Of a stretch of 64,000 nt of DNA, positions 24,448 to 32,454 are shown piece by piece. The position numbers and the translations under genes were made by a program. The notes below the pieces were generated by a model. It did not search any database. It was not told the origin of the DNA and worked only from the letters and a program-made list of their open reading frames with translations. Numbering within the stretch: the first letter of the stretch is position 1; each line of letters opens with the position of its first letter. The stretch is from Cupriavidus basilensis (GTDB lineage: Bacteria > Pseudomonadota > Gammaproteobacteria > Burkholderiales > Burkholderiaceae), in assembly GCF_008801925.2 (NCBI RefSeq), contig NZ_CP062803.1:1798001-1862000 (forward strand), given 5' to 3'.

Positions 24448-25263
24448 CTAGGACAGGCGTGCGATCTCCTCCAGCAGTGCCGCTTCCATCGCCTCGATCG
24501 GCGCGCGTGCGCAGCCGGTGTAGTACTCGACCTGGGCGCAGGCCTGGTGCAGCATCATGCGCGTGCCGTCGATGGTGCGGCAGCCAAGCGCGGCGGCATC
24601 GCGGATCAGCTTGCTCCTGACCGGGATAAAGGCAGCGTCCATGACGATCAGGTGGGCGGCGAGCTGCCCGGCCACGGGGTTGACATCGGGGGCGCGAAAA
24701 CCGGCGGCCGTTGCGTTGGCGAGCATGTCGAAGTCTGCCGCCCGGAAGTCGGACAACGCGCCGCCAAAGCGCAGGCCAAGCGAGGCGGCCAGTTCTTCGC
24801 CGCGCGCCGCGGTGCGGTTGAATACGGTCACGTTGGCGCCGGCCTCGCGCAATCCATAGGCCATGGCACGCGCCGCGCCGCCGGCGCCAAGCAGCGCGAT
24901 GCGCTTGCCCGGCAGTTCGGTCACCTCCTGGAAGGCACGCACTGCGCCGATGCAATCGGTGTTGTAGCCGGTCAGCACGCCATCGACATTGTTGATGGTA
25001 TTGACCGCGCCGATGGCGCGCGCGGTCTGGTCGAGGTGATCGAGGTGAGGGATCACGGCTTGCTTGTGCGGCATCGATACATTCATGCCGCGCACGCCCA
25101 GCGCGCGGATCGATTGCACGGCGCCGGGCACGTCCTGCACGCCGAAGCAGACGAAGGTGTAGTCGATCTCCAGCGCCCGGTAGGCAGCATTGTGGATGCG
25201 CACATTGAAGGTGAAAGGCTCGCCCATGATCGAGCCGCACAGCGTGGGAATGGAACGGGGCAT
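24448..25263 (-). CDS. Shikimate dehydrogenase-like oxidoreductase (AroE family) with altered substrate site
   Basis: 271 residues. AroE features: NVSMPHKQAV with catalytic Lys ~67, GAVNTINN with Asn ~88, GYNTDCIG with Asp ~103, and the NADP-binding GAGGAARA loop near 127. However, the two serines of the HSxSP motif that bind the shikimate carboxylate are replaced: the equivalent stretch is FTFNVRIHN (Thr 18, Asn 20). It probably reduces or oxidises a different polyol or keto acid. It is the last gene of the ketogluconate operon, 36 bases after kguD, with AAGGAG before its ATG. Not necessarily the housekeeping AroE. Confidence 0.82.
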   Translation of the reverse strand: MPRSIPTLCGSIMGEPFTFNVRIHNAAYRALEIDYTFVCFGVQDVPGAVQSIRALGVRGMNVSMPHKQAVIPHLDHLDQTARAIGAVNTINNVDGVLTGYNTDCIGAVRAFQEVTELPGKRIALLGAGGAARAMAYGLREAGANVTVFNRTAARGEELAASLGLRFGGALSDFRAADFDMLANATAAGFRAPDVNPVAGQLAAHLIVMDAAFIPVRSKLIRDAAALGCRTIDGTRMMLHQACAQVEYYTGCARAPIEAMEAALLEEIARLS

Positions 25264-25299
25264 TGCGGATGCTCCTTGCGGAAAAGTTTGGGCAGCGGC

Positions 25300-26277
25300 C
25301 TAAGCGGCCGTGGCTGTCAGGTCGAAGCGCGCGGCGGGTGGCCGCCCGGCCAGCGCGTCCAGCAGGTTGCGTGTGGCCAGTTCCGCCATGGCGCGGCGGG
25401 TTTCATGCGTGGCCGAGCCAATGTGAGGCAGGGCTGTCACCTTAGGATGGCAGCGCAGCGGCGAATCCTGCGGTAGCGGTTCGGTGGCAAAGACGTCGAG
25501 GCCGGCGGCGTGCAGGTGGCCGCTGTCGAGCGCTGCGAGCAGCGCGTCTTCCTGCACGATCTGGCCCCGGGCGCCGTTGACAAAGATGGCGCCCGGTTTC
25601 ATCAGCGCGAACTCGCGCTGCCCCATCAAGCCGCGCGTGCTCTCGGTCAACGGCAGCGTGACGGCAACGATATCGGCGCGCCGCAAGGCGTCATCGAGTT
25701 CCGTGCGGGTGGCGCGCCCCACGAGATCGAGTGGTTCGGCGGCGGTCTCGTTGACGTAGAGCACCTCCATGCCGAAGCCAAGCGCCGCGCGGCGTGCCAC
25801 CGCCTGCCCGATGCGCCCGAAACCGAGGATCGCCAGCGTCTTGCCGTGCACGTCCCAGCCGAACAGGCTTTCACCGATATTGGCGGCCCAGCGGCCTTCG
25901 CGCACATGGGCGGCGAGCTCGACCAGGCGGCGGCTGGCCGCCATGATGAGTGCGAAGACCGTGTCGGCGGTGGTTTCGGTGAGTACACCGGGCGTATGGC
26001 ACAGCGCGATGCCACGCCGGCGCAGGCAGGCGAGGTCATAGTTGTCGACCCCCACCGAAATACTCGAGATCACCTCCAGCTGGCCGGCTTCTGCCAGTTC
26101 GGCCGCGCCTAGCTTGACGCTGGAGCCGATCAGGCCGTGCGCGTTTGCCAGCGCGGCGCGAAAGGCCGGCCGTTGCGCCGGCTGGCGCGGGTCGGCGACG
26201 ATCACATCATGCTCCGATTCGATCCGGGCGAGCAGGTCGGGCGGAATGGGACGGAACACCAGTACATTCTTGCGCAT
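25300..26277 (-). CDS. kguD: 2-ketogluconate-6-phosphate reductase-like D-2-hydroxyacid dehydrogenase
   Basis: 325 residues. NAD(P)-binding ILGFGRIGQAVAR at about 150-162; the catalytic Arg in VNGARGQIVQED, Glu in DVFATEPLP and His in LPHIGSATHETR are all present. This is the GhrB/KguD branch of D-isomer-specific hydroxyacid dehydrogenases. In Pseudomonas KguD reduces 2-keto-6-phosphogluconate to 6-phosphogluconate; its place right after kguK supports the same role here. The ATG at 26277 has AAGGA upstream. 20 bases separate it from kguK. Confidence 0.86.
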   Translation of the reverse strand: MRKNVLVFRPIPPDLLARIESEHDVIVADPRQPAQRPAFRAALANAHGLIGSSVKLGAAELAEAGQLEVISSISVGVDNYDLACLRRRGIALCHTPGVLTETTADTVFALIMAASRRLVELAAHVREGRWAANIGESLFGWDVHGKTLAILGFGRIGQAVARRAALGFGMEVLYVNETAAEPLDLVGRATRTELDDALRRADIVAVTLPLTESTRGLMGQREFALMKPGAIFVNGARGQIVQEDALLAALDSGHLHAAGLDVFATEPLPQDSPLRCHPKVTALPHIGSATHETRRAMAELATRNLLDALAGRPPAARFDLTATAA

Positions 26278-26297
26278 CGCAAATCCTTGCTGTGACT

Positions 26298-27242
26298 TCA
26301 CAGGTTGCTGGCCGCCAGCAGGGCATGGGTCGGCAGGCCTTCGGTGTCGCCGCGCACCTGCACCGCCCGCGCGCCGATCCATGCGCCGCGCCGGACGGCG
26401 TCGGCCACCGGCCGGCCTTCCAGCAGCGCGCTGATGACGCCCACGGCAAAGCCATCTCCGGCGCCGACGGTGTCGACGACACGCTCGACGCTGAACGCCG
26501 GGACATGGCCGGTGCCGGCTTCGCCATCGAAGTAGGCGCCTTCAGCGCCCAGCTTCACGACTACCAGCCTGGCGCCGCGCTTACGGTAAAAGGCGGCAAT
26601 GCGTTCGGGCTCGGCATGGCCGGTCAGGAAGCGGCCTTCCTCGATGCCGGGCAGCACCCAGTCGCACTGTTGGGCCAGGTTGTTCAACGTCTCGCGCATC
26701 AGCTCGGGCGTGGCCCACAACGCGGGGCGCAGATTGGGATCGAACGAGATCGTGCGGCTGGCGGCCCGCATGGTGGCGATGGCCTGGCGTGTGGCGGCCT
26801 GCGTGCCTTCGGCCAGCGCGGGAAACACGCCGGTGACGTGCAGGTGCCGTGCGCGCCGCAGCCACCGGTCGTCCAGATGCCCCGGGTTCATGCGGCTTGC
26901 GGCCGAGCCACGGCGGTGATATTCCACGGGTGGATCGCTGCCGTCGTCGACCCGTCCCTTGAACTGAAACCCGGTGCGCTCGCCGGGCTCGCACACCACC
27001 TGGCTGCAATCCACGCCTTCACGCCGCATTTCACCGAGCAGGTAGCGCGCCATCGAATCATCGCCCAGGCGGCTGGCCCATCCGACTTTCAAGCCCAGGC
27101 GCGACAGGCCGATGGCCACATTGGTCTCGGCGCCGGCAGTGCGTTTGTGGAAGGTCTGCACGCCTTCGAGCGGCCCGGCTTCACCGGCCACCAGCATCAG
27201 CATTGCCTCGCCCAGCGTCACCACATCCAGATCGGGGCTCAT
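26298..27242 (-). CDS. kguK: 2-ketogluconate kinase, PfkB family
   Basis: 314 residues. The ribokinase/PfkB N-terminus has TLGEAMLMLVAGE and FHKRTAGAETNVAIGLSRLG; the C-terminal signature VVDTVGAGDGFAVGVISALLEG holds the catalytic Asp. The segments FDPNLRPALW and RGSAASRMNPGHL match Pseudomonas KguK as I recall it. It phosphorylates 2-ketogluconate (or KDG in related enzymes) at C6 using ATP. The ATG at 27242 overlaps the kguE stop (ATGA, 27239-27242), so translation is coupled. Confidence 0.88.
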   Translation of the reverse strand: MSPDLDVVTLGEAMLMLVAGEAGPLEGVQTFHKRTAGAETNVAIGLSRLGLKVGWASRLGDDSMARYLLGEMRREGVDCSQVVCEPGERTGFQFKGRVDDGSDPPVEYHRRGSAASRMNPGHLDDRWLRRARHLHVTGVFPALAEGTQAATRQAIATMRAASRTISFDPNLRPALWATPELMRETLNNLAQQCDWVLPGIEEGRFLTGHAEPERIAAFYRKRGARLVVVKLGAEGAYFDGEAGTGHVPAFSVERVVDTVGAGDGFAVGVISALLEGRPVADAVRRGAWIGARAVQVRGDTEGLPTHALLAASNL

Positions 27243-28027
27243 GCGGGAATCTCCACCGAACGCAGCAGTTCGACATGGTTGCGCGTGACCTGCACCAGGT
27301 CTTCGCCTTGCAGCGGAAACTCGATGGCGCGCGCAACGCCGGCGGGCAGGCGGCGCAATACGCTGCGCCATGGTGCAGCCGATTGGTCCAGCGGCACCGC
27401 GATCCACTTGGCGGGCGTGCGCAGCACACCTTTGCAGTGCACATAGCCCACCTGTGCGGCGAAGACCTGCGCGGCGTCGAGCGGATCTTCGCCTGTCCAG
27501 TGCCAGTTGCCCATATCGAAGGTCATCGGTACCGTCTTGCCGAGTGCCGTGGCACGCGCGAAGAAGTCGCGCAGTGGCGGTGCGGTGCCGGCGCTGGTGG
27601 TCTGGTCGTTTTCCACGACGAGCTCGATGCCGCCGTGCCGCAGCCACGGGAGCAATCCTTCCAGCGCCGTGCCTTGGCGATAGCCACCCAGCGACATCTT
27701 GACCCGGCCGGCACCGAGCGCCAGCGCGGTTGTGAAGGCGCGGTCGAGCGCGGCGAGGTCGAGGTTGCCGCTTTCGCTCCAGAGGCCTTCGGGGCTGGAC
27801 CAGACCACGCTTAGCCCATGCTGTTCAGCGACCGCGCGCTGCTCGCTGACTTCATCCCTATGCCCGCGCTGGAGTTCGCCGCGGTATTCCACGCCATCGG
27901 CCCCAGCCGCCGCGGCAATCCGCGCCAGGGCCGCTTGCCCGTCGCGCCGGGCGAGGTCCGCGCCGTAGGCCGCGAGCGAGATCAGCACCGGCGGCTGGAA
28001 CGCGCCATCTTGTTGCCGCCGGGTCAT
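27239..28027 (-). CDS. kguE: Sugar phosphate isomerase/epimerase-like TIM barrel protein
   Basis: 262 residues, xylose-isomerase-like TIM barrel: VLISLAAYGADLAR, GADGVEYRGE, ELVVENDQ, VPMTFDMGNWHWTGED and VGYVHCKGV carry the Glu/Asp/His metal ligands expected for this fold. In Pseudomonas the first gene of the kgu operon encodes such a protein; its exact chemistry is not settled. It is coupled at both ends: its ATG overlaps the ABC ATPase stop (28024-28027) and its stop overlaps the kguK start. Confidence 0.82.
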   Translation of the reverse strand: MTRRQQDGAFQPPVLISLAAYGADLARRDGQAALARIAAAAGADGVEYRGELQRGHRDEVSEQRAVAEQHGLSVVWSSPEGLWSESGNLDLAALDRAFTTALALGAGRVKMSLGGYRQGTALEGLLPWLRHGGIELVVENDQTTSAGTAPPLRDFFARATALGKTVPMTFDMGNWHWTGEDPLDAAQVFAAQVGYVHCKGVLRTPAKWIAVPLDQSAAPWRSVLRRLPAGVARAIEFPLQGEDLVQVTRNHVELLRSVEIPA

Positions 28028-28758
28028 TTCAGGGCTCCCGCGCTGAGGAATTGCTGCAGTTCCGGTGTGCGTGGCTGCGCGAACAGCGCCTTCGACGGGC
28101 CCGCTTCGTGCACCTTGCCCTGGTGCATGAAGATGGTGGTATGGGCCATGCGGCGCGCGAACTCCATCTCATGCGTCACCAGCACCATGGTCATGCCGGA
28201 AGCGGCCAGGTTCTCCATGACGCGCAGCACCTCCGCCGTCAGCTCCGGATCGAGCGCGGAGGTCACTTCGTCGAACAGCATCACCTTGGGTTCCATCGCC
28301 AGCGAACGTGCAATGGCCACGCGTTGCTGCTGGCCGCCCGAGAGCTGCTCGGGGTAGCAGTCCTTCTTGTCCAGCAAGCCGACCTGGGCCAGCACCTGGT
28401 CGACGATGCCGTCGATCTTGCCCGTGGCCATCTTCTTGACGATGGCAGGCGCCAGCGCAATGTTCTCGCCCACCGTCAGGTGCGGAAAGAGGTTGTAGCT
28501 CTGGAACACCATGCCTACGTCGCGGCGCAGGTCGAGCAGCCGCTTCCTGTCGTGATCCAGCTTGTGCCCGGCGACCGTGATATTGCCGGCATTGATGGTT
28601 TCCAGGCCGTTCAGGCAGCGCAGCATGGTGCTCTTGCCGGAGCCGCTGCGGCCGATGATGGCGACCACCTGGCCCGGCTCGATGGCAAACGACACGCCCT
28701 TCAAGACTTCGACGGGGCCATAGGATTTGTGCACGCCTTGTGCTTCAACGATGGGCAT
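28024..28758 (-). CDS. ABC transporter ATP-binding protein (polar amino acid/GlnQ-type)
   Basis: 244 residues. Walker A IGRSGSGKST, Q-loop FQSYNLFPHLTVGEN, signature LSGGQQQR, Walker B VMLFDEVTSALDPE and switch His in LVTHEMEFAR are all present, so it should be active. By sequence it is the GlnQ/HisP type. It energises the two permeases encoded just upstream and overlaps permease 2 by 14 bases. GGAGG precedes its start. Its setting between ketogluconate genes suggests a sugar acid as cargo (inference). Confidence 0.92.
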   Translation of the reverse strand: MPIVEAQGVHKSYGPVEVLKGVSFAIEPGQVVAIIGRSGSGKSTMLRCLNGLETINAGNITVAGHKLDHDRKRLLDLRRDVGMVFQSYNLFPHLTVGENIALAPAIVKKMATGKIDGIVDQVLAQVGLLDKKDCYPEQLSGGQQQRVAIARSLAMEPKVMLFDEVTSALDPELTAEVLRVMENLAASGMTMVLVTHEMEFARRMAHTTIFMHQGKVHEAGPSKALFAQPRTPELQQFLSAGALK

Positions 28759-29395
28759 GGAGCCTCCTTTCCATGCGCCTGGCTGCCGAAGAAAGCGGGA
28801 AGCAAAGCGCGAAGTAGATAAGTGCGACGACGACGAAGACCGCGAAGGGCTGGAAGGTCGCGTTGTTGATCAGCTGGCCGGCGCGGGTGAGTTCGATGAC
28901 GCCGATGATGGAAGTGATCGAGGTGTTCTTGACCAGCTGGACCGAGAAGCCCACCGTGGGCGGCAGGGCCAGCCGCACGGCCTGCGGCAGCACGACATGG
29001 CGCAACTGCTGCCAGCGGGTGAGGGCGAGCGCCTCGCTGGCCTCCCACTGCCCTTGCGGCACGGCCTCGATGCAGCCCCGCCAGATCTCGCCAAGGTAAG
29101 CGCTGGCATAGATCGACATCGCCAGCATGGCCGCCACCATCGGCGACAGCTTGAGCCCGAGCACGGAGAGGCCGTAGTAGCTCAGGAACAGCACGATCAG
29201 CACCGGCGTGCCTTGCACGATCTGGATGTAGACCGTGCTGGCGAGGCGCAGCAGGGCGCTTCTGGAGGTCCGCCCCAGCGCGACCAGGAAGCCGGCCAGC
29301 GTGCCGCCGACGAAGGCCAGCAAGGTCACCCACAGCGTCCAGCGTGCTGCCAGGAGCAGGATTTCAAGATGATTCCAGGAGAACTCGGTAATCAT
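28745..29395 (-). CDS. ABC transporter permease 2 (polar amino acid type)
   Basis: 216 residues, about five helices. IQIVQGTPVLIVLFLSYYG and the EAA loop (EASEALALTRWQQLRHVVLPQA) are typical of HisM/GlnP permeases. Its start codon overlaps the stop of permease 1 (ATGA at 29392-29395) and its end overlaps the ATPase gene. It should form a heterodimer with permease 1 in the inner membrane. Confidence 0.9.
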   Translation of the reverse strand: MITEFSWNHLEILLLAARWTLWVTLLAFVGGTLAGFLVALGRTSRSALLRLASTVYIQIVQGTPVLIVLFLSYYGLSVLGLKLSPMVAAMLAMSIYASAYLGEIWRGCIEAVPQGQWEASEALALTRWQQLRHVVLPQAVRLALPPTVGFSVQLVKNTSITSIIGVIELTRAGQLINNATFQPFAVFVVVALIYFALCFPLSSAARRMERRLHAHR

Positions 29396-30150
29396 TTCGC
29401 GCTCCCTGCAACAGCCGGCGTCAGCGCCGCATGCGCCAGGGGCGCAACGCGGGCAGTGCGCGCGGCCTTCCTGGCGCGCGCCACCACGCGGCGCCGCCTG
29501 AACACCAGATTGCCGATCAGGGCAAACATGGCGCGCAACAGCAGTGCCAGCCCGATGTAGATGAACATGACGAGGATGTAGCTCTCGAAGGTGCGGAAGG
29601 TCTGCGAATCGACCTGGCTGGCGACCGCCGTCAGCTCTTCCACCGAGATCGCCGACACCACGCTCGAGGTCAGCATCATCAGCGTGAACTGGCTGGTCAG
29701 CGCCGGATAGACCTTCTCGAAGGCTGGCACCAGGGCGACGTGGCGGATCAACTGCCAGCGCGTCATGCCCAGCGCGGCGGCGGCTTCGAGCTGCGAGCGA
29801 TGAACCGCCTGCAGGCCGGCCCGGATGATCTCGGTCGAGTAAGCACCGAGGTTGACCGTCATGGCAATCACCGCGGCGGTGATGGCATCGATCTGCAGGC
29901 CGATGGTAGGCAAGCCGAAGAAGATGATGAAGAGCTGGATCAGGAAGGGCGTGTTGCGGATCGCCTCGACGTATGCCCTGGCGGCGCGCTGGAGCCAGGG
30001 GCCGCCAAACGCTGCCGCGATGGCGCCGGCGGTACCGACCAGCGTGCCAAGCAGGATCGAGCCAAAGCTGAGCGCCAGCGTCATGGCCGCGCCGTCCGCA
30101 AAGCGGTCCAGCTGCGACAGCACCGGGCTCCATTCAAATTGATAGTTCAT
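29392..30150 (-). CDS. ABC transporter permease 1 (polar amino acid type)
   Basis: 252 residues. VEAIRNTPFLIQLFIIFFGLP and the EAA loop (EAAAALGMTRWQLIRHVAL) mark a HisQ/GlnP-type permease; a basic C-terminal tail (RRRRVVARARKAAR) faces the cytoplasm. The ATG at 30150 has GGAGA. It is 55 bases downstream of the substrate-binding protein gene. Confidence 0.9.
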   Translation of the reverse strand: MNYQFEWSPVLSQLDRFADGAAMTLALSFGSILLGTLVGTAGAIAAAFGGPWLQRAARAYVEAIRNTPFLIQLFIIFFGLPTIGLQIDAITAAVIAMTVNLGAYSTEIIRAGLQAVHRSQLEAAAALGMTRWQLIRHVALVPAFEKVYPALTSQFTLMMLTSSVVSAISVEELTAVASQVDSQTFRTFESYILVMFIYIGLALLLRAMFALIGNLVFRRRRVVARARKAARTARVAPLAHAALTPAVAGSAK

Positions 30151-30205
30151 GCGGGTCTCCTGGCGCGCCGGCTGACGCCCGCGCGCAACGTCGGACGTGC
30201 CGGGG

Positions 30206-31009
30206 TCAGAACGTTTGCAGCGCGGGCAGCGCCTTGCCGGTCCACTTCTGCGCAATGGCGTCGAGTTCGCCATTGAGCTTGACGTAGGAGATGGTGGTGT
30301 TGAGCCACTGGCGCAGCTCGAAGGCGTCCTTGCGCACGGCCATCGAGTTCGGTTGCACCGAGAACGCGAACTTGGCATCGAACTTGCCGGCGCCGCGCGC
30401 CTTCATGATCTCGTTGCCGGTGGTGCTGGGCAGGGCAATGGCTTCGACCTGGTTGCTGATCAGCGCCTGCGCGCAAGTGGCGTCGTCCTCGAAGCGGACG
30501 ATGCTCATGCCGGGCACCGCCAGGCGGGTCAGCGCCGTGTCCTGCGTGGTGCCGCGCGTCACGCCAACTTTCTTCTTCCCAAGCTCAGCCAGCTTGGCGT
30601 ACTTGGCCGCGACCGGCGCGAAGATGGTCAGCTCGAACGCGCTGTAGGGCGAACTGAACATGATGGCCCGCGCCCGCTCGGGCGTCGGCGCCAGGGTGGC
30701 GACGAGGAAATCGACCTTGCCGGCCTCCAGCGCCGGAATGCGGCTGGGCGAGGTGAGCGGCACGATATCGACCGGCACGCCGAGGTACTTGCCCAACAGG
30801 TTGGCCACGTCGACATCGTAGCCGGCGGGCTTGCCGGTGGCGTCCGTGGTGCCGAAGGGCGGCGCGCCCGTCACCACGCCGATGGTGACCTTGCCCCTCT
30901 TGACGATCTCGGCGACGGTCTGTGCCCGGACGCCGACCGAGGCACTGGCCAGGACCAGCAGCGTGAGCACGGGCGCCGCAATCTGGCGCAACAAGCGTTG
31001 GATAGTCAT
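30206..31009 (-). CDS. ABC transporter periplasmic substrate-binding protein (family 3)
   Basis: 267 residues. Signal peptide to about residue 29 (VLTLLVLASASVGVRAQ), then a family-3 solute-binding protein: GKVTIGVVTGAPPFGTTDATGKPAGYDVDVANLLGKYL and DFLVATLAPTPERA. This family usually binds amino acids or opines, but the operon here is for ketogluconate, so a sugar acid ligand is predicted (inference). The ATG at 31009 has GGAGA. First gene of the eight-gene operon; its promoter carries two PtxS-type operators. Confidence 0.9.
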   Translation of the reverse strand: MTIQRLLRQIAAPVLTLLVLASASVGVRAQTVAEIVKRGKVTIGVVTGAPPFGTTDATGKPAGYDVDVANLLGKYLGVPVDIVPLTSPSRIPALEAGKVDFLVATLAPTPERARAIMFSSPYSAFELTIFAPVAAKYAKLAELGKKKVGVTRGTTQDTALTRLAVPGMSIVRFEDDATCAQALISNQVEAIALPSTTGNEIMKARGAGKFDAKFAFSVQPNSMAVRKDAFELRQWLNTTISYVKLNGELDAIAQKWTGKALPALQTF

Positions 31010-31072
31010 CAATGTCTCCTGCACGTTCTGTGGAATGCGTCGCTGGCGTCGCAGCGATCGGCAAGTACGGTT

Positions 31073-31108
31073 CTGAAACCGGTTTCAGGATTATAGGAAA
31101 CCGGTTTC
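31073..31108 (-). promoter_or_regulatory. kgu operon promoter: two PtxS operators flanking a perfect -10 box
   Basis: CTGAAACCGGTTTCAG (31073-31088) and GAAACCGGTTTC (31097-31108) are exact palindromes with centres 22 bases apart. On the minus strand TATAAT (31090-31095) lies between them, so a bound repressor would cover the start site and the -10/-35 spacer. The core TGAAACCGGTTTCA is the PtxS operator described in Pseudomonas. The -35 region is weak. Confidence 0.88.
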
Positions 31109-31218
31109 AGAACTCCAGCAGTGGAAACCCTTACGGATGAAACCGGGGGATGGAGCGGGGGGAGAGGGTGGGCGCCCGTTACGCCGTCGCGTGGCCAGGA
31201 ACCACTGCCGGGTTCCTG

Positions 31219-32274
31219 TCAGCCGCGGCGCGTCGACCCGCGCTTGACCAGGGTGCCAGGCAACAGGACCTGGCGCGGCGCAAGCTGCGCGCCTTGCAGG
31301 CGCTCGATCAGGCAGTTGGTGGCGGCGCGTCCGATATCGTCGGTCGGCTGGGAAATGGTGCTCAGGCCGGGGCCGACCAGGGCAGCCCATTCCGGATCAT
31401 CGAAGCCGATCAGGCCGAGGTCGGTGCCCAGCTGCCACCCCAGCCTGGCCGCGGCGGCGGCCACGCGCAGCGAGATCACCGCATTGGCCGCCAGCACGGC
31501 TACCGGCGCCTCGCCGGCGTCGCGGCGCAGGGCGCGCAGCGCTTCGTCCAGGGCGGCGTCGTCACCGGTACGGGCTTCGAACACGCTTCCGCCAAGCGAG
31601 TCCGCATGCTCAGCGATGAAGTTCTGGAAGGCCCGGGCGCGCTCGTTGCGCGAGCTGATGGCCTTGATCGGCTCGCTGATGAAGAGCAGGCGCCGGTAGC
31701 CGGCTTCGAGCAGGTGGCCGGCAGCCTCGTGGACCGCGGAGAGGTTATCCAGGGCCACCAGGTCGACTTCCGCGTCGCCGACCTTGCGGTCGACCAGCAC
31801 GACCGGCTTGCCCAGTTGCGCGGCATCGGCGAGGGCGCCGCCGTCGTGGCCCAGCGTGTGCAGGATGAAGCCCTCGACCCGGTAGGCCGACAGCGAGCGG
31901 ATGGCTTCGCGCTCCAGTTGCTCGTCATTGCCCAGGTTGAACAGCATCACCATATAGCCGGCGTCGCGGCAGGCCTTTTCCACACCACGCAGCACGGCCA
32001 CCGAGAACGAATTGGAAACGTCCGCCACCACCAGCCCGATCAGGCGCGACTTGCCGCGCTTGAGCGCCTGCGCCATGGGACTCGGGCTATAGCCCAGCGC
32101 GCGCACGGCCGCGGCCACGCGTGCCTCCACGTCGGCGGACAACTGCTCGCCGCCCCGGTTCAGGTAGCGCGATACCGTTGCCTTCGAGACGCCCGCATGG
32201 TTGGCAACGTCCTGGATGGTGAGTTTCTCTGCGGGCTTCAGGTCGGACTTGGCTTGTGTCACGGCGCGTGGCAT
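31219..32274 (-). CDS. ptxS: LacI-family regulator of ketogluconate genes
   Basis: 351 residues. The N-terminal HTH and hinge are LTIQDVANHAGVSKATVSRYLNRGG (about 18-42) and SPSPMAQALKRGKSRLIGLVVADVSN. The effector domain follows, with VEGFILHTLGHD and VVLVDRKVGDAEVDLVALDN, which resemble Pseudomonas PtxS as I recall it. PtxS represses the kgu operon and itself and is released by 2-ketogluconate. PtxS-type palindromes are found before both this gene and the kgu operon. It lies immediately upstream of the operon on the same strand. No clear ribosome binding site before the ATG. Confidence 0.9.
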   Translation of the reverse strand: MPRAVTQAKSDLKPAEKLTIQDVANHAGVSKATVSRYLNRGGEQLSADVEARVAAAVRALGYSPSPMAQALKRGKSRLIGLVVADVSNSFSVAVLRGVEKACRDAGYMVMLFNLGNDEQLEREAIRSLSAYRVEGFILHTLGHDGGALADAAQLGKPVVLVDRKVGDAEVDLVALDNLSAVHEAAGHLLEAGYRRLLFISEPIKAISSRNERARAFQNFIAEHADSLGGSVFEARTGDDAALDEALRALRRDAGEAPVAVLAANAVISLRVAAAAARLGWQLGTDLGLIGFDDPEWAALVGPGLSTISQPTDDIGRAATNCLIERLQGAQLAPRQVLLPGTLVKRGSTRRG

Positions 32275-32290
32275 GGGAGGTTGGTCTCGG

Positions 32291-32312
32291 TGAAACCAGT
32301 TTCAGGATTATG
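32291..32312 (-). promoter_or_regulatory. ptxS autoregulatory operator and -10 box
   Basis: TGAAACCAGTTTCA (32291-32304) is the PtxS palindrome with a one-base asymmetry in the centre. On the minus strand CATAAT (32307-32312) lies two bases upstream of it. The kgu promoter has the same -10/CC/operator geometry. Confidence 0.8.
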
Positions 32313-32454
32313 CATCGTGCGTCCCCGGCTTGCCAGCACCCCGGGCCGGGCGGCGATCATGCACTTTGTGGAGGCGAGCGAGGACGGAGGAGGACCTGGC
32401 CGCGACTGCGCGATAATGGCCGCCTTGCTATCAAATTGAAGGACAGAAGGGGTA

